A stretch of DNA of 60,555 bases from positions 1-60,555 of the forward strand of contig NZ_JACSPW010000019.1 in NCBI RefSeq assembly GCF_014836935.1. The letters run 5' to 3'. Shown here piece by piece: positions 45,545-55,582 of the stretch. The notes under the pieces were generated by a model. It made no database searches. It was not told the DNA's origin and saw only the letters and a list, made by a program, of their open reading frames with translations. Every line of letters starts with the position of its first letter. Position 1 is the first letter of the stretch. A program made the translations under genes and the position numbers. The stretch is from Solibacillus merdavium. Its GTDB lineage: Bacteria; Bacillota; Bacilli; Bacillales_A; Planococcaceae.

Positions 45545-46470
45545 GTATGGACCTCCTGATGAACTGTAACGGTATTATCCGGAGCACGTCTTGACCAGTA
45601 AGTAGCAATGATTAGTCCTGAAATGATATGCCAAATACCCCAAAATGCTGCTACCAGGGCCATTCCACCAAGCCCCCCAAAAAAGTTAAAGATTAATACT
45701 AATCCAAGACCCGAATTTTGAATCCCTACTTCAATGGCAATGGCACGACGATCCCGATCGACAACCTTTAATGCTCGGGATGCAAAATAACCTATGCATA
45801 TAGCTAGTGCATTTTGAATAATTACCACCCATACAACCGCACCAACGTTATCAATAAATGCATCGAAATTGTTCGCTACCATAACGATGACAAATAAAAC
45901 GAAAATAACAATCGATAGCTTCATCATAATTTGATTGAATCGTGCTGCAAATTTTGGCATTACTTTCCGAATATACATACCAACAATAAGAGGCAATCCC
46001 AGCATAAAGAAAATTGTCGTAAACATATCCACTACACTAATACTGAACGATGTCATGATTTCCTTTGTCGGACCGTATAGCGATGCCCAAAACATCGTAT
46101 TTAGCGGTGTCATCACAATTGCCATAACCGTTGAAATAGCTGACATGCTTATTGAGAGCGGGGTATTGCCCTTTGCGTAATGCGTTAAGAAATTCGATAA
46201 ATTCCCGCCAGGACAAGCTGCGACTAAAAACAGACCTAGCGCAATGCTTGGAATAGGCTGAATGATGCTGACGAGCACAAATGTAATCGCCGGCAATAAT
46301 AGAAATTGACAAGCAAGCCCGATTAAAGCAGGCTTCGGTGTTTTTAACGATCTCTTAAAATCCGAAACTTGTAAATCAAGCGCTACGCCAAACATAATAA
46401 AACCAATCACGATGTTCATAATTAATAATGCAGTTTCATTAAAGTTGATTTGAATTGTATCTATTCCCAT
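45541..46470 (-). CDS. Bile acid:sodium symporter family transporter
   Basis: 309 residues with nine or ten membrane helices. AACPGGNLSNFLTHYAKGN (near 81-99) and EVGIQNSGLGLVL (near 246-258) are the crossover motifs of the BASS family. Members bring in small organic acids with Na+ (bile acids, pyruvate, pantoate). The operon (ThDP enzyme, Fe-alcohol dehydrogenase) suggests uptake of a carboxylic acid. Start is 3 bases after the ThDP gene. Confidence 0.88.
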   Translation of the reverse strand: MGIDTIQINFNETALLIMNIVIGFIMFGVALDLQVSDFKRSLKTPKPALIGLACQFLLLPAITFVLVSIIQPIPSIALGLFLVAACPGGNLSNFLTHYAKGNTPLSISMSAISTVMAIVMTPLNTMFWASLYGPTKEIMTSFSISVVDMFTTIFFMLGLPLIVGMYIRKVMPKFAARFNQIMMKLSIVIFVLFVIVMVANNFDAFIDNVGAVVWVVIIQNALAICIGYFASRALKVVDRDRRAIAIEVGIQNSGLGLVLIFNFFGGLGGMALVAAFWGIWHIISGLIIATYWSRRAPDNTVTVHQEVHT

Positions 46471-46473
46471 ACA

Positions 46474-48228
46474 CTATTTTCCCTTCGGCTCGGCATGCAT
46501 ATCTTTGAAATAACGAAGACCCGGTGCCCACATATGCTTAACGGGGTCAACTTCAGTGTGAATAACTGTACATTTCCCTACTGATATCGATGTGCGTAAT
46601 GCGTTCTCAAGTTGTTCAATACTGTCTACAAATTCACCATGTGCCCCCATAGCTTCTGCGACTTTATCAAAACGAATTTCACCTAAATCCGCATTAATGC
46701 TTTCATGTGGATCGAGTGTTTTCTTCCACATTGTTTTTAACGGTCTTAATGCGAAGTGCTGATTCATCTTTACCATGCCCCATTGTTTATCACACAGTAC
46801 GATGAAAACGACATGAAGATTATTGCGGATAGCCGTTTCGATTTCCTGCGGATGGAAGCCCATTGCACCGTCACCGATAATACATAGAACCGGCTGCTCC
46901 GGCTTTGCTACTGCTGCCCCTAACGCCTGACCTAGCCCTGCACCAAGCATTCCAAATTTAAAAGTGGATAGTAACGGCATTTCATCATTTACTTCATAAT
47001 AGAAATTCGTCCAAATCGCTGTATTGCCACCATCTATAACGAGCGGTGTATTTTTAGGGAATATTTTATTGGCTAAATGCGGAATTTGTGCTGGATTTAA
47101 TGGGCTATTTTTATCCGCAATATGTTCATTTAATTTTTTACGATGCTGTTTTTTACTCTCCAGATGCTTTTCAATTAATTGTTGACGGTTTGTATCGACC
47201 GGCTGATCAAAGTCATTATTATTAAGCGCTACTAAAAGGTCCTGTAAAAACGCTTTAATATCTGCCTGAATTAAAAGTTCGGCAGGCTTATTTGCTCCTA
47301 AAATGGAAGGCTCTAAATCTACTTGAATAACCGTTTGATTGCCGTTCCAATATGGTGCTTTCCCCCACCAGTCCGTTTCGCCTAAGCGGGAACCTAATAC
47401 GAGGACAACATCCGCATCGTTTCTCACATTATTATTCGCTTCAATATGCACCATTGGCATCATTAGCGGATTTTCCTCACTCATCGCCCCGCGCCCCGCC
47501 CAGCTTGTCGTGACCATCGCCTGCAATTTTTCCGCTACTTCTGTTAGCTCATTTTTTGCTCCTGCATGAATCACCCCGCTACCAGCATGAATGATCGGAA
47601 ATGTAGCAGATTTTAAAAGCTGTGCTGTACGTTCGATCTGGTAATTCGAAGCTTTCGGCAGCTCCAGCATACGATACTCGGACGGCTCCCAAAAATGAAG
47701 GTCACAATTCACTTTTGTGTTCATTATATTTTCAGGAATGTCCAGATGGACGACACCCGGGCGCCCTTCATAGCATTTACGTAAAGCCATCCGCAGCATT
47801 TCAGGAATACGGTCAAAAGAAGGGACCGCTTCACTCCATTTTGCAAATTGTTTAATCGTTGCCGTTTGGTCAAAGCATTGATACGTTCCACCACGATCAG
47901 GGTACATGATGCCTGTACGTCTTGCGCTCGTAATACAAAGAACACGATTACCTTCTGCTTCTTCTACAACGAGGCCTGGTAAAATATTCGCTACCCCTGG
48001 ACCATTACTTGCCATACAAACACCCAGACGATTTGTCACTCGTGCATAGGCGCCCGCCATATGAGCGGCACTCGTTTCATGACGCGGGGAAATTAGTTCG
48101 ATACCGTGCTTCTGTAAATTTGAATAAAACCCAAAATACGTACCATCTATAATTCCAAATACGTTGTCTACCCCTTCTTTTGCCAACATTTTCGCTACAA
48201 CTTCTCCACCCGTCATCAATACCATCAT
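46474..48228 (-). CDS. Thiamine-diphosphate-dependent enzyme
   Basis: 584 residues in three domains as in acetolactate synthase. The activating Glu is in RHETSAAHMAGAYAR (about 49-63). The ThDP/Mg motif GDGAMGFHPQEIETAIRNN is near 442-460. It has no regulatory partner subunit nearby, so I do not think it is the biosynthetic IlvB. A 2-oxo-acid decarboxylase or a carboligase of a catabolic route fits better. Its start overlaps the dehydrogenase stop. Confidence 0.85.
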   Translation of the reverse strand: MMVLMTGGEVVAKMLAKEGVDNVFGIIDGTYFGFYSNLQKHGIELISPRHETSAAHMAGAYARVTNRLGVCMASNGPGVANILPGLVVEEAEGNRVLCITSARRTGIMYPDRGGTYQCFDQTATIKQFAKWSEAVPSFDRIPEMLRMALRKCYEGRPGVVHLDIPENIMNTKVNCDLHFWEPSEYRMLELPKASNYQIERTAQLLKSATFPIIHAGSGVIHAGAKNELTEVAEKLQAMVTTSWAGRGAMSEENPLMMPMVHIEANNNVRNDADVVLVLGSRLGETDWWGKAPYWNGNQTVIQVDLEPSILGANKPAELLIQADIKAFLQDLLVALNNNDFDQPVDTNRQQLIEKHLESKKQHRKKLNEHIADKNSPLNPAQIPHLANKIFPKNTPLVIDGGNTAIWTNFYYEVNDEMPLLSTFKFGMLGAGLGQALGAAVAKPEQPVLCIIGDGAMGFHPQEIETAIRNNLHVVFIVLCDKQWGMVKMNQHFALRPLKTMWKKTLDPHESINADLGEIRFDKVAEAMGAHGEFVDSIEQLENALRTSISVGKCTVIHTEVDPVKHMWAPGLRYFKDMHAEPKGK

Positions 48229-49364
48229 TCATTTCCCCCTTTATTTTGTAAACGCTTTCTTAATGCTTTAAAAATAGACTCCACATCCCCTTTTGTTGGA
48301 ACACGTCGGTTTGTCACGATTCCGTTTCCAGTAAGCGCTTGGTTCGCTAAATATTCAATTACTTCATCGGTAAGTAATGGTGCTAAAAAGCGTGCACTAT
48401 CCCAAACTTGTTGCTCTGTATTCAACTGAACCAAATAAGCACTTAACTCCATTTGATCAGAAAGTCCGATTATTTTTGCAATATCCTTATAGCGTTCAGA
48501 TGCACTTTCCATTGAAAAATCAATGATGAACGGATGCATAAGCGCTACACATTGACCATGCGGCATATGGAATTTTGCACCTAATGCCCGGCCTGTTGCA
48601 TGTGCCAGATTAGTAGATGCATTGGAAAAAGCAATCCCTGCATAAAAGCTTCCGATGAGCAGCTCCTGACGTACATCAATATTAGTTGGCTCTTTGAATA
48701 CTTTTTCTACATTTTTCAGTCGGCGAATAGCTTCTAACGCATACAAATCGCTCATGTCATTTGCCTTTGTCGAAACATAAGCTTCAATTGCATGTGTCAG
48801 TGCATCCAGAGCCGTAAAGCTCGTAATGTGCTTCGGCAAATTCACCGTAAACGATGCATCTAAGATGACCACATCCGGTATTAAGCTTGGATGTGCAGGA
48901 TTGAGCTTTGTTTGAAGTGTTTCATCCGTAATCACCGTTATTTTCGTTGCCTCCGAACCAGTACCCGCTGTTGTTGGCACTGCAATTAACGGGAGTCGGT
49001 CTAAAAAAGGCTTATTTGGAATATCGGTTAAGGCTAATGTCGGATTTATCGCACATACAGCTACCGCTTTTGCTAAATCAATGACACTCCCACCACCAAT
49101 TGCAATCACACAATCTCTTTGCCCTCTGTTCAATTCATCGATGGCTCGCTTTAGTTCAGATATGGTAGGTTCGCCTTTTGAGATTTCAAAAAAGCTTGCT
49201 TGTTTCCACTTTTGCTTCATCGTATGAAGCTGTTCAGAAAGCGCACTCGCACTATAGATGATAAAAGGGGCTACCCACTTTTTTTGTTCGGCAATGTGCT
49301 GCAGTTGCTTAAATGAGCCAATGCCACTTACGACATGCTTAGGTAAAAATAATTCATTATTCAT
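48225..49364 (-). CDS. Iron-containing alcohol dehydrogenase
   Basis: 379 residues. The NAD motif GGGSVIDLAKA (near 93-103) and metal-binding HATGRALGAKFHMPHGQC (near 253-270) define a group III dehydrogenase. It interconverts an alcohol and aldehyde and is close in layout to 1,3-propanediol or phosphonoacetaldehyde-reductase-like enzymes. The pairing with a ThDP decarboxylase resembles phosphonate pathways, but no phosphoenolpyruvate mutase is present. Start codon overlaps the GntR stop. Confidence 0.88.
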   Translation of the reverse strand: MNNELFLPKHVVSGIGSFKQLQHIAEQKKWVAPFIIYSASALSEQLHTMKQKWKQASFFEISKGEPTISELKRAIDELNRGQRDCVIAIGGGSVIDLAKAVAVCAINPTLALTDIPNKPFLDRLPLIAVPTTAGTGSEATKITVITDETLQTKLNPAHPSLIPDVVILDASFTVNLPKHITSFTALDALTHAIEAYVSTKANDMSDLYALEAIRRLKNVEKVFKEPTNIDVRQELLIGSFYAGIAFSNASTNLAHATGRALGAKFHMPHGQCVALMHPFIIDFSMESASERYKDIAKIIGLSDQMELSAYLVQLNTEQQVWDSARFLAPLLTDEVIEYLANQALTGNGIVTNRRVPTKGDVESIFKALRKRLQNKGGNE

Positions 49365-50092
49365 TAGCCAACCCCCTGTACCGCTCGTTTCGTTTTCAGT
49401 TTTAACATATATAATTCCGGATGAAATAAGCTGCTATAGTATTCAATTACTTCACCCTGTGCTCCTAAAAGTATTCTTTCTACACAGAGGACATTAATAT
49501 TAGGCTGAAGGTTTAATAGTTTTGCATCTTCCAGACTTATAGGGTGACATCTTACAGTTTGTTCCGCTTCAATAATGGCGATATTAAGATTTTTCTCAAG
49601 AACATCATAAATTGTGGCAGTGTTTAAATCGTAAGCAGATATTTGCTGACCTAAATGCGGATTATAGTAATGTCGTTCGATCGCAATGGGCTGGTCATCA
49701 GCAGTTCGTAATCGCGCAATTGAAAATAACGTAGAATGCTTCAGCAAATCTTTCAGCTCCGGGAAATTGTCGATCATCTTTGCATGTAGTAGCTTAGCGC
49801 CTGGCTTCATGCCCATATTCCGCACTGTATCTGTAAAGCTGTTCAATGTATTTAACCAGTCATGCACCGTTTTGTTTTTTGTAATATACGTGCCCTTCCC
49901 ATGTATTTTTTTCAGAACCCCTTCATTTACAAGATGACTTACTGCCTCTCTTACGGTCGAACGACTTATCGTGAAACGCTCCATTAATTCTCGTTCGCTC
50001 GGTATTTTTTCAACATGCTTTCCATCAAAAATTTCAGTTTTCAACAAATCTTTCAGCTGAATATGTAATGGAATATGGCTCTCAAAGTTCAT
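49364..50092 (-). CDS. GntR-family regulator (HutC/UTRA type)
   Basis: 242 residues. N-terminal winged helix (IPSERELMERFTISRSTVRE, about 29-48) and a UTRA ligand-binding domain to the end. First gene of a tightly overlapping five-gene operon, with a dyad at 50110-50137 just upstream, so it likely represses the operon and itself until the imported substrate or a derivative binds. GGAGGTGG precedes the ATG. Confidence 0.9.
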   Translation of the reverse strand: MNFESHIPLHIQLKDLLKTEIFDGKHVEKIPSERELMERFTISRSTVREAVSHLVNEGVLKKIHGKGTYITKNKTVHDWLNTLNSFTDTVRNMGMKPGAKLLHAKMIDNFPELKDLLKHSTLFSIARLRTADDQPIAIERHYYNPHLGQQISAYDLNTATIYDVLEKNLNIAIIEAEQTVRCHPISLEDAKLLNLQPNINVLCVERILLGAQGEVIEYYSSLFHPELYMLKLKTKRAVQGVG

Positions 50093-50109
50093 CCATCGTC
50101 CACCTCCAT

Positions 50110-50137
50110 TGGTCCGAACATCATAACGTCCGTACCA
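50110..50137. promoter_or_regulatory. Candidate GntR operator
   Basis: TGGTCCGAAC and GTCCGTACCA form an inverted repeat (8 of 10 symmetric) with eight bases between, immediately upstream of the GntR ribosome site. Confidence 0.5.
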
Positions 50138-50260
50138 GTTAACTTTGTTAAAACTGATTATATGGTTGAAACTGGATAATTACAATATATTTTTCTGAAA
50201 ATTCTGATATATAATATTAAAATAATATCACAAACTATTATTTTGAAATTTTATCCAAAT

Positions 50261-50305
50261 AAAAAAACCTCATTCTTATTATCCTGACAGATAATAGATG
50301 AGGTT
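50261..50305 (-). terminator. Hairpin in the GntR operon/ABC spacer
   Basis: AACCTCATT and ATGAGGTT arms with a TTATTATC/GATAATA inner stem and seven A on the left, i.e. T tract on the minus strand. It lies between the GntR operator region and the ABC genes' end. It may stop leftward transcripts from the ABC operon. Confidence 0.65.
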
Positions 50306-50356
50306 AATTTAATAATTTTTATTTTATTAGTATATATTTGTGAGCAAAATTATTTT

Positions 50357-51295
50357 TTATGCCGTGATATCACGTTTCATAAAATAGATGAACGTAATGG
50401 CTAAAAAAACAATCGCATATACGATATTGACGATTAACGAGAATGTAAAAGTTAACCCTTCAATAAGCGGCATGCTGCCTGGTGCGTAAAACGATAAATC
50501 ATTCGCGAACCAAATATATTTAGCAAAATCATATTGTGCAATAAACATTGTCGCTGTTGAACCCATTAATAGGATGAATAACGATAAACTTACTGCCAGC
50601 GTGCTTGAACCAAAAATTGTACCAATCATAAAAGCAAATAGAATGGTCATTAGCGTTGAACCAGCAGAATATAAAATCATTTCTAAATATGGAATTTTAA
50701 CTGTCTCTTCCATTACTTGACCATTTACAATTGATAAAGAAACAGCTGGATCTGTATTAAATAAAATAATGCCGAGTATATACGCAAAAATTAAGCCACT
50801 TGCCATTAAAGTTAGTCCATATAGAATAGTTGTAACAAGTTTAGATAACAATATTTTCCATCGCGCTACTGGACGTGTTAATAGCATTTTAATAGTTCCA
50901 GTCCCAAATTCCGAAGACACAATCCCCGCTGCAATAACTACAGTAAAAATACTTATCATGACAATCGTTAAAGTGATCGACATTTCCATATGCTCTGATA
51001 TCATTGTCGCATCAAACGAAGGTAAATCCTGCGCGATTCGGTATTCAGTCATCGCTATTTCATCCTGGTAATATTGTTTATCTGCCTCTGCCATACCTTC
51101 AGCATTCAACATTTCATTATTATGTGTCAGCCAATTTTCATTCGCTTCGATACGTGCTTCTTTCGTATCGGAATCAACACCGTAATATTTGTTCATACCT
51201 GAAACAAATGCAAGCAATGCGAGTACAAGCCCCAGCATGATCCAAGCGTTTTTTTGTGACCACATTTTTATCCATTCATTTTTAACGTATTGCAT
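50357..51295 (-). CDS. ABC-2 transporter permease
   Basis: 312 residues from the ATG at 51295, six bases after GGAGGTG (an in-frame GTG at 51310 is closer to nothing useful). Six membrane helices: one at 17-36, then a large outside loop, then five from about 105 on. The motif ARWKILLSKLVTT is typical. Pairs with the ATPase whose end overlaps its start by 14 bases. A bacitracin-type or Na+/drug exporter is possible. No two-component genes are next to it. Confidence 0.85.
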   Translation of the reverse strand: MQYVKNEWIKMWSQKNAWIMLGLVLALLAFVSGMNKYYGVDSDTKEARIEANENWLTHNNEMLNAEGMAEADKQYYQDEIAMTEYRIAQDLPSFDATMISEHMEMSITLTIVMISIFTVVIAAGIVSSEFGTGTIKMLLTRPVARWKILLSKLVTTILYGLTLMASGLIFAYILGIILFNTDPAVSLSIVNGQVMEETVKIPYLEMILYSAGSTLMTILFAFMIGTIFGSSTLAVSLSLFILLMGSTATMFIAQYDFAKYIWFANDLSFYAPGSMPLIEGLTFTFSLIVNIVYAIVFLAITFIYFMKRDITA

Positions 51296-52187
51296 CGATT
51301 GCACCTCCACCAGTCATCTCGATAAACTGATCTTCAAGACCTTTTTGAATTGGTTGAATTGTGTATAAATCAATTCCAGATTCAACTAGCCTGCGGACGA
51401 ATGCAGGGACTTCTTCTTTTGTTAAATTTACAACGTAGCCACCCTTTTCTTTCTCCAGTGGCTCTTCAAATAATCCGATCAGTTGCTCTGGTTGACCTAC
51501 TTCAATGTAATATTGTGCAGCAACCTGTTGCTCGAGTTCCCGAATATCGATTAGCTCGCCGTTTTGAATGATAGCAATACGGTCTACCATAAGCTCGATC
51601 TCAGATAATAGGTGACTTGATACGACGATTGCCACATTATCTTCTGCCGCAATTTTACGTAAATACATACGGAACTCCCGAATACCTGCCGGGTCCAGAC
51701 CATTTGTAGGCTCGTCTAATATTAAAAACTTAGGACGATGTAACATAGCCTGTGCCAAACCTAGTCGTTGACGCATCCCAAGAGAATACGTTTTTACCTT
51801 CTCATGAATTCGGTTTTGCAATCCTACTTGAGCTACAACTTCATCAATGCGCTCTTTTGTTACACCTTTATGCATGCGCGCAAAGTGCTGTAGGTTTTTA
51901 TAGCCTGACATAAATTTGTACATTTCCGGGTTTTCAACGATTACCCCTATATTACTAATCGCCTTTTCATAATTCTTTGATAACATATGACCATCAATTA
52001 CAACTTCACCTTCCGATGGGTACATTAATCCTGTCATCATTCGAATAGTCGTCGTTTTACCTGCCCCATTTGGACCTAAGAATCCTGTAATCTGGCCCGG
52101 ATAAAAATCGAGGTTCAAGTTTTTAATAATATGCTTTCCCTTGATTTTTTTGTTCAAATTCTTAATTTCAACAATTGGTTTTGTCAA
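51282..52187 (-). CDS. ABC transporter ATPase
   Basis: 301 residues from the TTG at 52187 with AGGTG seven bases ahead. The earlier in-frame ATG at 52274 has no ribosome site and would add an unrelated N-terminus. Walker A GPNGAGKTT (near 40), signature SLGMRQRLGLA and Walker B LILDEPTNGLD are complete. Belongs to the ABC-2 exporter type (CcmA/BcrA-like). Overlaps the permease gene, giving a two-gene operon. Confidence 0.92.
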   Translation of the reverse strand: MTKPIVEIKNLNKKIKGKHIIKNLNLDFYPGQITGFLGPNGAGKTTTIRMMTGLMYPSEGEVVIDGHMLSKNYEKAISNIGVIVENPEMYKFMSGYKNLQHFARMHKGVTKERIDEVVAQVGLQNRIHEKVKTYSLGMRQRLGLAQAMLHRPKFLILDEPTNGLDPAGIREFRMYLRKIAAEDNVAIVVSSHLLSEIELMVDRIAIIQNGELIDIRELEQQVAAQYYIEVGQPEQLIGLFEEPLEKEKGGYVVNLTKEEVPAFVRRLVESGIDLYTIQPIQKGLEDQFIEMTGGGAIDAIR

Positions 52188-52300
52188 TTGCCCACACCTG
52201 CTTTCCTTACCTATGTAAGTAATTTTAAATATCATTGAAAAATGATAACAGTTATTATACTGTTTAAATAACAAAAAGGTTTCATTTATTTACAAAAAAT

Positions 52301-52324
52301 ACCTCATCAAATTAATGATGAGGT
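52301..52324 (-). terminator. Terminator of the acetyltransferase gene
   Basis: ACCTCATCA/TGATGAGGT 9-bp stem followed by ATTTTTTG on the minus strand, directly after the stop. Confidence 0.8.
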
Positions 52325-52331
52325 CCATTCT

Positions 52332-52883
52332 TTACTTATATTCCCCTACCCATTCGTCTACCATCAAGCCATATACTGCATGATCAACATAATGATCGTA
52401 CAGCCATTCCGCCTGACGAATCGTTCCTTCATGCATAAAGCTTAAACGCTCTGCAATGTGGCGGCTCTTCTTATTATCGACTGCAGCATGAATTTCCACT
52501 TTCTGAAGCTTATATTCGTGAAAGGCAATATCAATGATTCCTTTTACCGCGCGTGTCATTATGCCTTCACCTTGAAACTTTTCATCGAGAAAATAGCCAA
52601 CCTCGCATTTTTTCAACGTCCAGTTAATCGTATTTATTGAAATTTTCCCGACAAATTGTCCTTTATAAAAAATCGCTGTGTCCAAACCTTCACGCTTTGC
52701 AAACTTTTCTAAATTCATTGCTGCAAATGCACGCGTATCTTCTACAGTTTTTGTATTGTCTACCCAACCAAGCCACTCACGCAAATAACTGCGGGAACGG
52801 TCAATAAATGCAAAAATTTCCTCTGCATCATTTTGCGTAATTAACTTTAATTGTATTTCATTATCCACTTCATAATAAAACAT
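52332..52883 (-). CDS. GNAT N-acetyltransferase (RimJ/RimL-like)
   Basis: 183 residues from the ATG at 52883, six bases after AGGAGAG. The frame extends to 52913 without a ribosome site. Acetyl-CoA motif FQGEGIMTRAVKGI is near 103-116, with the VDNKKSRHIAERLSF helix after. The length and start match YdaF-type acetyltransferases of Bacillus. Substrate may be a ribosomal protein N-terminus or a small amine. Confidence 0.87.
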   Translation of the reverse strand: MFYYEVDNEIQLKLITQNDAEEIFAFIDRSRSYLREWLGWVDNTKTVEDTRAFAAMNLEKFAKREGLDTAIFYKGQFVGKISINTINWTLKKCEVGYFLDEKFQGEGIMTRAVKGIIDIAFHEYKLQKVEIHAAVDNKKSRHIAERLSFMHEGTIRQAEWLYDHYVDHAVYGLMVDEWVGEYK

Positions 52884-53098
52884 ACGATCTCTCCTATCTA
52901 ATCTCCCATTCAAAACAAAACTATCTTTTTTATTTCCTTATCATATAAGAGCAAGGTTATATTATGCAATAAAATAACGCTTTATTTTATACAATTGTGT
53001 AAGTCGGACCATTTATAGTTGTTCACAATTAATATTAATCAAAAAATTCACAATATTCCCCAACGTTATTTTGATAAAATAGAGTAAGAGGTGTTCAA

Positions 53099-54361
53099 AT
53101 GAAAAGACAAGAGCAAACATGGGGAAAGCTTTTAAAATACTACAGACAGAAAAAGAAATTAAAACAAGATGAAGTAGCTTTAGGAGTGTGTACCCCTTCC
53201 TATTTAAGCCGCATTGAAAACGGCATCGTCATTGCAGAATATGATTTGTATGAACAGTTATTTGCAAATTTAAATATAGATTTTACAAACCTTCAGCATG
53301 ATATTTCCGAACACACAACCTTTTTGGAATCTGTGTACGAAAAGCTTTTATCAAATGTTACTGTTTCGGAAAGTGATACGGTACTATTAACGACACTCAT
53401 GCAAAATGAATACTCAATAGAACTTCAAATCACCGCCAAGCTTATTTACAGTCGATATTTGTATTCCATAAAAGAAGATACTGATGCAAGAAAGCTTTTG
53501 AATGAAATTGAACCAGTTGTCAGCTGGAAAAAAGATCGTATTACTGAACTATTTGTATCGATTACCGCATTTGGTCATTTATCATTTTCGGAATTTGACC
53601 TTTTAGCTGAAAAAGAACAGGATGCGCAATATTTAACTAACGTACATCCTTTTGAGCTTGCCAATTATCATTATCATCTCGCCTTTGCGAACCATCGCAG
53701 CTACAAATTTCACAAGGCTCTGCAGCATATTGAGCTTGCGGCACATTATTTTACTCATCAGTTTAAACCGTTATTTCAGTTGAAGCTGTACTCGATGAAG
53801 GGCGTTATTTATAATGATCTCCACCGATACCGCGAAGCATTACAGGAATATGAGGCGGGTATTGAGCTACTGGAAAATGTTGAATCGATTCAAACACCGA
53901 TGCAGTGGAGTTCGCTTCATAATAACATCGCCTACTGCTACGAATGCCAGGATGATTTTCAAAAAGCGAGTGAACATTATGAAACGGCAAATCAATATGA
54001 CGAAGATCTACATTCTGCTATTAACTGGATGCGCACATGTTATCAGAATAAAGATTTCACTCAATTAGAAAAGCTATTCCATCGGTATGAGGAACAGCTA
54101 TTTTCAATCCAGCACCATATTTATCAGCGAAAGCTTTTACAATATGCGATTCAGAACGAGCATACCATTCAAGGTCTAAAAGAGTTGGAAGAACAGGCTT
54201 TTCATCATTTTAATGAAGAGCAGTACTATGCGTTAACCCTTTTTTATGCCCCTCTATGGGGACAGTTTTATGAACAACTCTATGCCTATAAGCATGCTAG
54301 TCAATGTTATAAACAAGCTTTATTTGCAAGTGAAAAAGTACGACAACGAATGAGTAGCTAG
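53099..54361 (+). CDS. HTH-TPR regulator (RRNPP-like)
   Basis: 420 residues. An XRE helix-turn-helix lies at 9-65 (KKLKQDEVALGVCTPSYLSR), followed by about eight TPR-like helical pairs. This is the layout of PlcR/NprR-type regulators that read imported peptides. Immediately followed (12 bases) by an MFS transporter, which is its likely target. No small exported signal peptide with a processing site is visible after it, so peptide control is only a possibility. AGAGGTG precedes the ATG. Confidence 0.8.
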   Translation: MKRQEQTWGKLLKYYRQKKKLKQDEVALGVCTPSYLSRIENGIVIAEYDLYEQLFANLNIDFTNLQHDISEHTTFLESVYEKLLSNVTVSESDTVLLTTLMQNEYSIELQITAKLIYSRYLYSIKEDTDARKLLNEIEPVVSWKKDRITELFVSITAFGHLSFSEFDLLAEKEQDAQYLTNVHPFELANYHYHLAFANHRSYKFHKALQHIELAAHYFTHQFKPLFQLKLYSMKGVIYNDLHRYREALQEYEAGIELLENVESIQTPMQWSSLHNNIAYCYECQDDFQKASEHYETANQYDEDLHSAINWMRTCYQNKDFTQLEKLFHRYEEQLFSIQHHIYQRKLLQYAIQNEHTIQGLKELEEQAFHHFNEEQYYALTLFYAPLWGQFYEQLYAYKHASQCYKQALFASEKVRQRMSS

Positions 54362-54373
54362 GAGGGTGAATGT

Positions 54374-55582
54374 ATGGAGTTAAGAAAAGAGTATTTTTAT
54401 TTATGGTTTGGATTTGGCGTATCCAAGTTAGGGAGTTGGATTTATTTAATCGCGCTTAATCTAACTGTTTGGCATTTAACAGAGTCGCCTGCAGCAGTTG
54501 CAGGAATTTATATCATTGGTCCAATTGCCCGAATCCTTTGCAGCTTTTTTGCCGGCTCCATTGTAGACCGGTCCAATAAAAGGACGATTCTCATATTCAG
54601 TGATTTATCCCGTGCAGGTATTGTTTGTTTGATGCCTTTACTTACGGACATTTGGCTCATTTACTGCTTCATATTCCTTGCAAATATCGCAGTATGTTTT
54701 TCAAATCCTAGCAGTACATATATGATTACAAAGCTTGTACAGCCAAATGATCGTCTACGCTTCAACTCTATTAACGCTATGCTAGGCTCCGGAAGCTTTA
54801 TGATTGGACCTGCTTTAAGTGGTGTAATCATTGCCTTTAGCAGTACTTCTACTGCGATGTGGATAAACTCATGCATGCTTCTTTTTAGTGCATGCATGAT
54901 GTACTTACTGCCAAATGTTCAAGGCGAAATGACAAAATTATTGAAGACGATTACCCCTGCCGTTATTCGCGATGACTTTTATGTGGTCTGGAAATTTATA
55001 CGAGAGAAAAAAGCGATTTTATACTTTTTTGTTTTATATTCAACCGCTCTTATGATTTGTTATTCACTCGATTCACAGGAAATGTCGTTTTTAAAGGATT
55101 TTCATAAAGTGTCGGATACTGCATACGGCATAATTGTCGGACTAACAGGAATTGGTGCCATCGTTGGTGGATTTATGGCTGCTAAATATGTCAAAAAACT
55201 ATCGCTCATTTCATATATAGGAGCAGGCTTTTCATTAACTTTAGTATGCTATTTTGTGTTTTATTTTTCATCGAATCTGATTTTGGCCATCGCTTCTTTT
55301 ATTTTACTAGGATTATTCATGGCATTTAGTAATGCGGGCTATGCAACTTTTTATCAGCATACGATTCCAACTGAAATTATGGGCCGGTTTGGCAGTACAT
55401 TAGGTTTAATCGAAAGTGTGATGCAAATATTGCTGACCCTGCTCATTGGTTTTTTAGCTGAACTCTATTCAATCCAGCTCATAACAAGTTTATTTGCTTT
55501 TATTGGCGTACTAATCGCCTGCTTTGTGTATGTTTATTTAATTAGAAATTCATTATTATTCGTACAGGAGGAGTTACAATGA
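54374..55582 (+). CDS. MFS transporter
   Basis: 402 residues with 12 membrane helices. Motif-A-like SIVDRSNKRTI (near 57-67) lies between helices 2 and 3. Similar to MFS_3/enterobactin-exporter-like and macrolide-efflux (MefA-type) proteins. Placed 12 bases after the TPR regulator with AGGAGGG ahead. The zinc-ribbon peptide gene overlaps its stop. Substrate unknown: drug or siderophore export are options. Confidence 0.88.
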   Translation: MELRKEYFYLWFGFGVSKLGSWIYLIALNLTVWHLTESPAAVAGIYIIGPIARILCSFFAGSIVDRSNKRTILIFSDLSRAGIVCLMPLLTDIWLIYCFIFLANIAVCFSNPSSTYMITKLVQPNDRLRFNSINAMLGSGSFMIGPALSGVIIAFSSTSTAMWINSCMLLFSACMMYLLPNVQGEMTKLLKTITPAVIRDDFYVVWKFIREKKAILYFFVLYSTALMICYSLDSQEMSFLKDFHKVSDTAYGIIVGLTGIGAIVGGFMAAKYVKKLSLISYIGAGFSLTLVCYFVFYFSSNLILAIASFILLGLFMAFSNAGYATFYQHTIPTEIMGRFGSTLGLIESVMQILLTLLIGFLAELYSIQLITSLFAFIGVLIACFVYVYLIRNSLLFVQEELQ

